This document shows, one piece after another, positions 41,566 to 48,874 of a DNA stretch of 64,000 bases (positions within the stretch are counted from its first letter, which is position 1; each line of letters opens with the position of its first letter). The position numbers and the translations under genes are program-made. Source of the stretch: Anaerolineales bacterium (GTDB taxonomy: Bacteria > Chloroflexota > Anaerolineae > 4572-78 > J111); contig JABTUK010000003.1 of the NCBI GenBank assembly GCA_015075405.1, positions 1,054,001-1,118,000 of the forward strand, written 5' to 3'. Under the pieces are notes generated by a model that saw only the letters and a list, made by a program, of their open reading frames with translations, had not been told where the DNA came from and searched no databases.

Positions 41566-42396
41566 ATGACAGAACCCTCTTTTCATTCTAAACTCGCCCC
41601 ACCTGGTTTTACCAAAAAAGGGTGGCTGATGCTCACAGTCTCGGCCCTGGTTATTGCTGTTTTTCTTTTTTCGCCGCCGCTGACGCTGCTGGATAAAACA
41701 CAGGCCATTGGTTATGCCGTCTGTCATCAAATTCCGGCCCGGTCGTTTCATCTGGCGGGTCAACCGCTGCCTTTATGCGCTCGCTGTACCGGGATTTATT
41801 TGGGAGCGTTGTTAGGTATCGTCGGGATGATCCTGCTGCGGCGCTACCACTCGGTTGAATTTCCGCCGCCAGCGCTGCTCGTCACCTTGTTGACGTTTAC
41901 CGGCTTGATGGGTATTGATGGAGTCAACTCCTATCTTTCGTTTTTTCCAAAACTGCCTCACCTCTACGAACCCCAAAACTGGTTACGCCTGACCACCGGC
42001 AGTCTGCACGGCCTGACCATGAGCGCCCTCGTGTTTCCGATTATGAACGGCGGCTTTTGGCACGCCAGCCGGGCCAAAATGGAACCGGTCATCAAGAACT
42101 TTCGGGAGTTGCTGCTGTTTCTGGGGGGGATAATGGGTATTATCTTAATCGTGCTCTGGGAGCAGCCCTTCCTGCTCTATCCACTGGCTTTGCTCAGTAC
42201 GCTGGGGGTGCTGCTGATGCTGAGTATCGTTGGGAGTATGTTTGTATTGATTCTCACCCGCCAAGAGGGAGCCGCTCGCACCTGGTCTGATTTGATCCTG
42301 CCGGGGGTCATGGGCCTGGCGATTGCTATTCTGATTATTGAGGCTATGGGTGGGATTCGAGCCATCCTGATTGGGGCAACGGGACTACGACTTTAG
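41566..42396 (+). CDS. DUF2085 membrane protein
   Basis: This protein of 276 residues has about seven hydrophobic helices. After the first helix comes the DUF2085 signature: YAVCHQIPARSFHLAGQPLPLCARCTGIYLGALLG, with three conserved cysteines (CHQ, CARC) that may bind metal or form a disulfide. A central LTTGSLHGLTMSALVFPIMNGGFW segment follows. The function of the family is unknown. ATG 41566 follows AAGAGGAAC; the frame is open 13 codons upstream inside the family A palindrome, which argues against the earlier start. It is transcribed alone, so its promoter must lie within or beyond the palindrome. Confidence 0.88.
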   Translation: MTEPSFHSKLAPPGFTKKGWLMLTVSALVIAVFLFSPPLTLLDKTQAIGYAVCHQIPARSFHLAGQPLPLCARCTGIYLGALLGIVGMILLRRYHSVEFPPPALLVTLLTFTGLMGIDGVNSYLSFFPKLPHLYEPQNWLRLTTGSLHGLTMSALVFPIMNGGFWHASRAKMEPVIKNFRELLLFLGGIMGIILIVLWEQPFLLYPLALLSTLGVLLMLSIVGSMFVLILTRQEGAARTWSDLILPGVMGLAIAILIIEAMGGIRAILIGATGLRL

Positions 42397-42494
42397 GAAA
42401 GCTGTTCCATTGTACTAACATCTTTGGAACGATGACCCTCTATAATAACGCTTGGCTCATGATGGATTTCAAGGAGGTGACATATCGTCACCCG

Positions 42495-42611
42495 TAGCCC
42501 GACGCTGAAGCATCGGGCTGAAAGGGCAAAGGACGCTGAAGCGCCCTGAAAAAGTCTGTTTTAGCCCAACCGGGCTTCGCTCTTTCAGCACGACGGCTTT
42601 AGCCTCGTGCT
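42495..42611. repeat. Serial hairpin array
   Basis: Three stems follow one another: AGCCCGA/TCGGGCT (42496-42519), an AGGGC..GCGCCCT pair, and AGCACGA/TCGTGCT (42587-42611). GCTGAAGC and GGCTTTAGCC motifs recur. The style is similar to family B and 51949-52041, but the sequence is different. Confidence 0.6.
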
Positions 42612-42784
42612 CCTGGCCATAGCTCCTTGAAACACATATTGAGCCTAAAATTTTCCACATCTAACTTGGATTTTAACCAAATCCTTTTTACAGCCTCAAA
42701 ACTGTCGCCGGAAACACAATCCAACCTGGTGAATAAACTCTAACTTTAGTCGTAGTCCTGATCTGTCTTTCGTGCCTGTACCAC

Positions 42785-42828
42785 CCTCCGGTCTTGATTT
42801 ATGATGGTAACTGAAATCAAGACGGAGG
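42785..42828 (+). promoter_or_regulatory. Leader hairpin masking a ribosome binding site
   Basis: CCTCCGGTCTTGATTT (42785-42800) pairs with AAATCAAGACGGAGG (42814-42828), with one bulged G and a 13-base loop. The GGAGG of the right arm is the Shine-Dalgarno sequence of the permease ATG at 42835. The left arm supplies a matching CCTCC, so the site would be closed in the folded mRNA. Confidence 0.6.
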
Positions 42829-42834
42829 CATTTT

Positions 42835-45261
42835 ATGCTTAACCCACGCTGGCAAAAAGTATGGGCTGACCTGTGGGCCAACAAAGTCCGCAGCATACTG
42901 ATGATCCTCTCATTGGCCGTTGGCGTCTTTGGAGTGGGGGTCATTATGAACACCCAGGCCATCCTGGACAGAAATTTTTCGGTTGGTTTTGCCGCCGTAA
43001 ACCCGGCCAGCGCCACGCTGGTAACTGATGCTTTTGACGAAGAGTGGGTCAAAGCCGTCCGGCGCATGCCGGAAATTCAGGAGGCCGAAGGCCGGCGCAA
43101 GGTGGCCGTGCGCCTACAGGTAGGGCCGGACAAGTGGCTCGACCTTGATTTATATGCCATTAACGACTACGACAATATCCGGGTCAACAAGATTCGGCCG
43201 GATAGTGGAGTCTGGCCTCCGCCTAAACATCAGCTTTTGTTGGAGCGTTCAGCGTTACAGACCTTTGACTTGGCTGGGTTAGCGATTAGCGACACCCTGC
43301 TAATCCGCACGCCCGACGACAACCTGCGGGAGTTACGGCTGGCCGGCTTTGCCTTTGACTTTAACCAGACGCCAACACCAGGGACGAATAAGCTTTACGG
43401 TTACATCACCCTGGACACGCTGGACAGCCTGGACCAACCTCGCGATTACAATGAGTTGAGTTTTGTGGTGGCCGAAAACAGGCTGGATGAAAACCACATC
43501 CGGCAGGTGGCCGACCAGATTGCGGATAAATTAGAAAAAAATGGACGGGCCGTTTACGCTACACTCGTACCGACGCCAGGAGAGCATCCTATGCAAAAAC
43601 CGGTCTCGGCCATGCTTTTTATTCTGGGCACATTGGGCAGCCTGTCGCTGCTGGGCAGCGGTTTTCTGGTGGCTAATATGATTTCGGCGCTGATGGCTCA
43701 GCAAATCAAGCAAATCGGCCTGATGAAGGCCATCGGCGCTCGTACCGGCCAGGTAATGAGTCTCTATCTGGTCTTGATTTTCATTTTGAGCCTGCTGGCG
43801 CTGCTGGTCGCGGCGCCGCTGGCGGTGGGCGGCGCTCACGGACTGGCAAACTTCTTTGCCATCATGCTCAACCTGAACCTGACCGATTTTCAAATTCCTC
43901 AGCGGGTGATTGTCGCCCAAGTTGTCATTGGTCTCATCGTTCCTTTCGCGGCCACACTTTATGCCATCCGCACCGGCACGGGCATTACCGTGCGAGAAGC
44001 CATCAGCGATTATGGCCTGGGCCAGGAGTCAGTTAGCCCCGGTAAGGCTGACCGGTTTCTGGAGCGCATCCGCACCTTGCCCCGGCCCTTTCTGTTGTCT
44101 TGGCGCAACCTTTTTCGGCGCAAAGGCCGGCTGGCTCTGACCCTGACCACTCTCAGCCTGAGCGGTGCGCTTTTTGTCACTGTGGCCAGCGCCCGCGCCT
44201 CGCTGTTGGAAACGCTCGACAGCGCTTATACCTACCGCAAGTATGACCTGCGGGTTGATCTCAGCCGACCCTATCGCGCCGGTAAAATCGAGCGCGAGGC
44301 TTTGAACACAGCCGGCCTGGTTAAAGTCGAGAGTTTTAATACCATTGCCCCGGTCAACCGTCTCCGCGCCGACGGCAGCGAAAGCGATAATATCCTTTTA
44401 TTCGCCCTGGCTGATGGCAGCGAAATGTTTCAACCTCCTCTTGCGCAAGGGCGCTGGTTATCACCGCAGGAGCGGCAAGGAGTAGTAGTCAATACGGCCC
44501 TACTGCGTGATGAGCCAGACCTGAAGCTGGGCGATGAACTGGTGCTTAAATTTGAAATGTGTGAGCAGTGCGATGGGATTGAAACACTCGAAGAACGAGA
44601 GACGCGCTGGCAGATTGTCGGTATTTTTGAAGAGGCCCTGGCTCCAGCGACGGTGTATGTTAATAATTCTGCCTTTGCCCGCGCCACCGGTGAGATGGGC
44701 CAGGCTACCACACTCTGGGCGATGACAGCGCAGCCAGAGATAGAATTTGTGACAAAAGTAGCCAAAGAGCTGGAACGGAAATTTGAGCAAGCCGATATTC
44801 GCATCAACAGCACCCAAACAATCCGCGCCCAATATGAGGCTGAAGCCTTTCACTTTAATATCATGACCCTGACCTTAATGGTGATGGCGGTGTTGATGGC
44901 GGTAGTGGGTGGCCTAGGCTTGATGGGCGCGATGAGTGTCAGCGTCATTGAGCGAACCCGTGAAATCGGGATTATGCGGGCCATTGGGGCCTCAAACGAG
45001 GCCGTGTTCCAGGTTTTCCTGATCGAGAGCCTCCTGGTCGGCCTGTTGAGTTGGCCGCCGGGGGTGCTGGCGGCGCTGCTGCTGGGTAAACTCCTGACCG
45101 ATGCCATCGGCGGGATTATGGAATCAACTCTGAGTTACACCTTTTCCCTGGGCAGCATCTTTCTCTGGTTCATCATCGTCGCCCTCATCGCGGTGCTGGC
45201 CACGCTGCAGCCGGCCTGGAAGGCGACACGCCTGAGCGTGCGTGAAGTCCTGGCATATTAA
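42835..45261 (+). CDS. FtsX/MacB-type ABC transporter permease (second of two)
   Basis: This protein of 808 residues is a paralogue of the permease at 35779. It has an N-terminal helix (about 20-40; ILMILSLAVGVFGVGVIMNTQ) and an external domain of about 200 residues. The first FtsX domain (260-380) contains QQIKQIGLMKAIGARTGQVM. A second external domain follows (430-660), with a cysteine pair in FEMCEQCDG that is absent from the paralogue, and then the terminal FtsX domain (ERTREIGIMRAIGASNEAV). No ATPase gene is near. A 39-codon membrane peptide gene and a NarL two-component pair follow and may control or assist it. The ribosome binding site GGAGG is inside a hairpin. Confidence 0.93.
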   Translation: MLNPRWQKVWADLWANKVRSILMILSLAVGVFGVGVIMNTQAILDRNFSVGFAAVNPASATLVTDAFDEEWVKAVRRMPEIQEAEGRRKVAVRLQVGPDKWLDLDLYAINDYDNIRVNKIRPDSGVWPPPKHQLLLERSALQTFDLAGLAISDTLLIRTPDDNLRELRLAGFAFDFNQTPTPGTNKLYGYITLDTLDSLDQPRDYNELSFVVAENRLDENHIRQVADQIADKLEKNGRAVYATLVPTPGEHPMQKPVSAMLFILGTLGSLSLLGSGFLVANMISALMAQQIKQIGLMKAIGARTGQVMSLYLVLIFILSLLALLVAAPLAVGGAHGLANFFAIMLNLNLTDFQIPQRVIVAQVVIGLIVPFAATLYAIRTGTGITVREAISDYGLGQESVSPGKADRFLERIRTLPRPFLLSWRNLFRRKGRLALTLTTLSLSGALFVTVASARASLLETLDSAYTYRKYDLRVDLSRPYRAGKIEREALNTAGLVKVESFNTIAPVNRLRADGSESDNILLFALADGSEMFQPPLAQGRWLSPQERQGVVVNTALLRDEPDLKLGDELVLKFEMCEQCDGIETLEERETRWQIVGIFEEALAPATVYVNNSAFARATGEMGQATTLWAMTAQPEIEFVTKVAKELERKFEQADIRINSTQTIRAQYEAEAFHFNIMTLTLMVMAVLMAVVGGLGLMGAMSVSVIERTREIGIMRAIGASNEAVFQVFLIESLLVGLLSWPPGVLAALLLGKLLTDAIGGIMESTLSYTFSLGSIFLWFIIVALIAVLATLQPAWKATRLSVREVLAY

Positions 45262-45292
45262 AAATTACCTGAGCGAAAGGAGGAAATAACAA

Positions 45293-45412
45293 ATGAACAG
45301 GAAAGCAGTTGTCTCAATTCTGGTGCTGGTTATGCTGGTTCTTATCGCCCTGACCGTTCTGTACGGCCACAATCTGTACCAGATGTTTCTGCGGGCGCAT
45401 GGAATGGGATAA
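45293..45412 (+). CDS. 39-residue single-helix membrane peptide
   Basis: A short gene encodes MNRKAVVSILVLVMLVLIAL followed by TVLYGHNLYQMFLRAHGMG. It has a basic N-terminus, one hydrophobic helix (about 5-24) and a short C-terminal segment. AAAGGAGGAAAT lies 5-8 bases before the ATG, one of the best ribosome binding sites in the window. It starts 31 bp after the permease stop and should be co-transcribed. It may be a small accessory subunit of the permease or an input to the kinase downstream. The existence of the gene rests on the ribosome binding site and the clean hydrophobic profile. Confidence 0.72.
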   Translation: MNRKAVVSILVLVMLVLIALTVLYGHNLYQMFLRAHGMG

Positions 45413-45507
45413 GCCCTGAAATGGGTAGACAAACAACACTGTAAGTTCCCCAGTGAAGGAAATTTTTTCGTCTTTCCCATTCGCATCATTGGACGTATAA
45501 TTTAAGT

Positions 45508-46779
45508 ATGAACGGCGCTTCACCGGCTTTGACATTTGAAAATGATCCATCCCTGCCAGGCGGCCGGCAGCTACGCAGGTTGGTTTATGTGTGGAAAGTG
45601 ATCTACCTGGGGTCGCTTATTGTCACCCTGGGCGCGGTGTTGGGAAATACCCCCACCCCCTGGGGCTGGCGTGAAGCCGTGCTCATGGGCCTGGTGTCAC
45701 TTCAAGTAGTTCTCTTCTTTGGCTTCTTCGTAGTCGCTCATTACACCCGCCGGTCGCTTACTCAGCCCCACCTCACGGGTTACTTTTTGCTTAACCTGGG
45801 GCTGTGGCTGATTGAATGGCATCTGGAAACTGGCTTCTGGTGGATCATTTGGGTACAGGTGCTCCAGCTCTATATCTCGCTGCCCTTGAAAGTGGCGGTT
45901 CCGGCGACCGGCCTGATTTTTTTGGTCGTGGCCCATTTCGAGAGCGGCCTGGATCAATTCTTCGGCTCCCCTGTGGGCGTGGTGATTGAGCGGCTTATTC
46001 CCTGGCTGATCGTCAGTATTTCTTTTTCATTCATTTCCAGGTTGATCCAAGCCAACCAGGAACGGGCCAGTTTAATTGCCGAACTGCAAGCAGCCAAACA
46101 AGAATTAGAACTGGCTCACCAGCAAGAGGTTGAACTGGTAGCGTTGCGAGAGCGGGAGCGTCTGGCCCGTGACATGCACGACAGTTTGGGCCATGCCCTG
46201 GTAGCCCTGTCGGTGCAACTGGAAGCGGTTCAACGCCTCTATCCGATCAACCCAGAAGGCGCTTCGAAACAGATTGACGAGATGAAAACGCTAACCCGGA
46301 CCAGTATGGAAGCCCTGCGCCACACCCTCACCGGCCTGCGCACGCCGGCATTAAATCATCGTCCTTTGGCTCAAACGCTGGCTGAGCTATGCGCAGAAAC
46401 CAGCCAACGTACCGGCCTGGAAATAAAGTGTCAGGTAGATAAGGAAGTTGACCGGTTAAATCTGGCCATCACCGAGGCGTTGTGGCGGGTCATTCAGGAG
46501 GCGCTGATGAATGTGGAGAAGCACGCCGCCGCTCGCTCTGTCCAGATTGATTTAGCGATGAAACCGGAAGGAGTGAGCTTGCGGGTGGCCGATGATGGGC
46601 TGGGCCTGCCCTCCGACTACACCCGCCGGCCCGGTCATTATGGCTTGCAAGGAATGCGAGAACGGATTGAGGGGTTGGGGGGTGTGCTCAGCTTGGGGCG
46701 CAACGGCCAGGCCGGCACCCTGATTGAGACTCATCTACCCCTTATTGGCAACAACGGCCACCGTGAGGCTGAGGCGTAA
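45508..46779 (+). CDS. NarL-type membrane sensor histidine kinase
   Basis: This kinase has 423 residues. About five membrane helices occupy residues 27-180. A short coiled coil follows, then HisKA_3 with His224 in RLARDMHDSLGHALVALSVQLE. HATPase_c has N box EALMNVEKHAAAR, G1 box ADDGLGLPSDY and lid GHYGLQGMRERIEGLGG. It is followed by its response regulator gene after 2 bp. Lying after the second permease and the small peptide gene, it could sense the state of that transporter, as in bacitracin-type modules, though here the kinase is of the NarL rather than the BceS type. Confidence 0.94.
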   Translation: MNGASPALTFENDPSLPGGRQLRRLVYVWKVIYLGSLIVTLGAVLGNTPTPWGWREAVLMGLVSLQVVLFFGFFVVAHYTRRSLTQPHLTGYFLLNLGLWLIEWHLETGFWWIIWVQVLQLYISLPLKVAVPATGLIFLVVAHFESGLDQFFGSPVGVVIERLIPWLIVSISFSFISRLIQANQERASLIAELQAAKQELELAHQQEVELVALRERERLARDMHDSLGHALVALSVQLEAVQRLYPINPEGASKQIDEMKTLTRTSMEALRHTLTGLRTPALNHRPLAQTLAELCAETSQRTGLEIKCQVDKEVDRLNLAITEALWRVIQEALMNVEKHAAARSVQIDLAMKPEGVSLRVADDGLGLPSDYTRRPGHYGLQGMRERIEGLGGVLSLGRNGQAGTLIETHLPLIGNNGHREAEA

Positions 46780-46781
46780 CT

Positions 46782-47420
46782 ATGGCTATGATTCGCATCT
46801 TGTTGGTAGAAGATCAAACCCTGATGCGTCAGGGTTTAAAAACAATCCTCGATCTTGAACCAGGGCTGAAAGTCGTCGGCGAGGCTGGCGACGGTGAAAT
46901 GGGGGTGCGCCTGGCCCTGGAACTTCGACCCGACATCATCCTGATGGATGTACAACTGCCGGGGCAAGGCGGCGTCGAAGCGACAGCGGCCATTGGCGCG
47001 GCCTGGCCGGAGGCCAAAGTGATTATCCTGACCACCTTTGACCGCGATGATTATGTTTTTCGCGGTATTCGGGCCGGGGCGCTGGGCTATCTGCTCAAAG
47101 ACACCCCAGCCGACACGCTGATTGAAACTATCCGGCGGGTCCATGCCGGCGAAGTCTTTATCCAACCGCAAATTGCTTCGCGCGCCTTGCGCGAGCTGGC
47201 CCAGCCCCAAACCAACCCTTTGACCCCCCTCTCCGAACGAGAACGGGAAGTGCTGGTGCTGCTGGCCCAGGGCAGTTCCAATCGAGAAATTGCCGACAGG
47301 TTGGTGATTACCGAGGGAACCGTGAAGACCCACGTCTCCAACATCCTGGCCAAATTACAAGCCGAAAATCGGACTCAGGCCGCTAATATTGCCCGCCGTT
47401 ATGGATTGGCGCAGGAATAG
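46782..47420 (+). CDS. NarL-family response regulator
   Basis: This response regulator of 212 residues has acidic residues Glu10-Asp11, phosphoacceptor Asp56 in IILMDVQLPGQGG, and the switch lysine in YLLKDTP. The GerE helix-turn-helix is at about 150-208 (PLSEREREVLVLLAQGSSNREIADRLVITEGTVKTHVSNIL). It starts 2 bp after the kinase stop, with GAGG upstream, so the pair is coupled. An alternative ATG lies two codons downstream. The isomerase-like gene follows 39 bp later and may share the transcript. Confidence 0.95.
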   Translation: MAMIRILLVEDQTLMRQGLKTILDLEPGLKVVGEAGDGEMGVRLALELRPDIILMDVQLPGQGGVEATAAIGAAWPEAKVIILTTFDRDDYVFRGIRAGALGYLLKDTPADTLIETIRRVHAGEVFIQPQIASRALRELAQPQTNPLTPLSEREREVLVLLAQGSSNREIADRLVITEGTVKTHVSNILAKLQAENRTQAANIARRYGLAQE

Positions 47421-47459
47421 TTGGCCCCCAAGTCCAACTCAACTCTTTTGGAGGTTTCG

Positions 47460-48227
47460 ATGACTACAATTCAACAAGCAGTCGCCTGGTGGTGTTTTGT
47501 CCCAGAAAAGCTGACGCCGGAACAGTTTGTCCGCGCGGTGGCCGAGGCGGGTTATGCCGCCATTGACCTGCCGCCGCAAGAGTATTGGCCGCTGATCAAG
47601 GCGCACGGTCTGGGCATCTCGGCCATTGCCGGTCACCAATCGCTGACCGTCGGCCTCAACCGCCGCGACGAGCATGAACGCATTGGGCGCGAAATACAGA
47701 CTTCCATCGAGCAGGCCCAGGAATGGAACATCCCCAACCTGATCTGCTTCAGCGGCAACCGGGCCGGCCTCGACGATGCTGCCGGCATCGAAATTACCGC
47801 CGCCGGACTGGCTCGCGTCGCGCCGGCCGCCGAAGCCGCCGGGGTGACGCTGGTTTTGGAATTGTTAAACAGCAAGGTGGATCACCCCGATTATCAGGCC
47901 GACCATACCACCTGGGGTTTGCAGGTGTGTGAGTTGGTTAACTCGCCGCGAGTCAAACTGCTCTACGACATCTACCACATGCAAGTGATGGAAGGCGACA
48001 TCATCCGCACCATCCAGCAGACCCATCCTGCTATCAGCCACTACCACACCGCCGGAAATCCGGGCCGTAACGACCTGGACGACGCCCAAGAGTTGTATTA
48101 TCCGGCCATTTTGCAGGCCATCCGGGCGACAGGCTACAGCGGCCTCATTGCCCACGAATTTATTCCCAAAGGCGACCCAGTCACAGCTTTAAAAACTACC
48201 CGGGAGCGCTGTGCCCCCTATCTCTGA
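47460..48227 (+). CDS. Hydroxypyruvate isomerase-like sugar epimerase/isomerase
   Basis: This AP-endonuclease-2-type TIM barrel of the Hyi family has 255 residues. TIQQAVAWWCFVPEKLTPEQFVRAVAEAGYAAIDLPP is the start seen in hydroxypyruvate isomerases. Metal- and substrate-binding positions fit ELLNSKVDHPDY, YDIYHMQVMEGDI, HYHTAGNPGRNDLDDAQELYYP and AHEFIPKGDP, where Glu, Asp, His and Glu ligands appear in the usual order. The reaction would be hydroxypyruvate to tartronate semialdehyde or a related ketose isomerisation. ATG 47460 follows TTTGGAGG; the frame begins 13 codons earlier. No glyoxylate pathway genes are adjacent. Confidence 0.88.
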   Translation: MTTIQQAVAWWCFVPEKLTPEQFVRAVAEAGYAAIDLPPQEYWPLIKAHGLGISAIAGHQSLTVGLNRRDEHERIGREIQTSIEQAQEWNIPNLICFSGNRAGLDDAAGIEITAAGLARVAPAAEAAGVTLVLELLNSKVDHPDYQADHTTWGLQVCELVNSPRVKLLYDIYHMQVMEGDIIRTIQQTHPAISHYHTAGNPGRNDLDDAQELYYPAILQAIRATGYSGLIAHEFIPKGDPVTALKTTRERCAPYL

Positions 48228-48232
48228 GATTT

Positions 48233-48355
48233 GGGTTACTAGGCCCATGTCATTTCGAGCGACGAAGGAGCGAGAAATCCCCAGGGCGCAACAGGTAAAA
48301 ATAAAGCGTCGGGGATTTCTCCCTGCGGTCGAAATGACATGGCTGAGCAGTTACA
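48233..48355. repeat. Family A palindromic element, copy 4
   Basis: The inner arms CATGTCATTTCGA and TCGAAATGACATG bound a core with GAGCGACGAAGGAGCGAG, which is shared in inverse orientation with copy 5. The right outer arm GGCTGAGCAGTTACA is intact, and the left one is degenerate. Confidence 0.85.
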
Positions 48356-48398
48356 GATTTGGTTGATTTATTTTGTCACTGGTATGAGTGAAATAAGA

Positions 48399-48498
48399 CT
48401 CAGTGGATCCAATTTTCGAGGACGCGAAGCGGGCACGCCCACGTGCCGAACGGAGCCGCACGGGGGCGTGCTGGCTCCTCAAATTTGGATCTACTGAG
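48399..48498. repeat. Family C element with terminal inverted repeats, copy 2
   Basis: CTCAGTGGATCCAA (48399-48412) and TTGGATCTACTGAG (48485-48498) pair at 13 of 14 positions. The 72-bp interior is GC-rich, has its own CGAGGA/TCCTC arms, and differs from copy 1. It ends 1 base before the stop codon of the minus-strand gene at 48500. Confidence 0.75.
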
Positions 48499-48499
48499 A

Positions 48500-48850
48500 C
48501 TATATCACCCTGGCCAATAGGGGCCGATGGTGCTGATAAGGACGAACACAAACTATGGAATAGGTGATGACATGTGAACACCGTTTTTGCCTTTCCTTGC
48601 GCATGGCTTTAAAGCAAATGAGCGAGTTTTGCGCCTCATTCTTGGTAGAGACCAACAATTCATTGACTTTTTCGCCAATCTCAAAACCGCCTGCCTCACA
48701 ATCCGGGTTATGACAGGGTAGGTACTGAGGGTAATTCTCAATGGTACAAATCCGGCGCTCTCGCCACCACAACCGTCGTCCGGGTGAATCTAACGGGCCA
48801 TATTCTTGCCATTCAATCGTTATGTAGACTCGTTGTTCTGGATTTAACAT
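48500..48850 (-). CDS. Small hypothetical protein with a possible metal-binding motif
   Basis: This protein of 116 residues was not recognised. The N-terminal half is beta-like (MLNPEQRVYITIEWQEYGPLDSPGRRLWWRERRICTIEN). A CHNPDCEAGGFEIGEKVNELL segment may bind metal, and the C-terminus is basic (FKAMRKERQKRCSHVITYSIVCVRPY). ATG 48850 has GAGGAAAACG directly upstream; the open frame starts 5 codons earlier. It lies 24 bp after the delta-60 gene in the direction of transcription and may share its transcript. The stop codon lies directly beside a family C element. Confidence 0.6.
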   Translation of the reverse strand: MLNPEQRVYITIEWQEYGPLDSPGRRLWWRERRICTIENYPQYLPCHNPDCEAGGFEIGEKVNELLVSTKNEAQNSLICFKAMRKERQKRCSHVITYSIVCVRPYQHHRPLLARVI

Positions 48851-48874
48851 CGTTTTCCTCGTCAAGGTAAATGG

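Larger units (their letters stand above)
42397..42834. other. Intergenic gap of 438 bp
   Basis: No gene is seen. The left part holds a serial hairpin array (42495-42611). The middle is AT-rich and featureless. The right end holds the hairpin that covers the ribosome binding site of the second permease gene. Confidence 0.6.
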
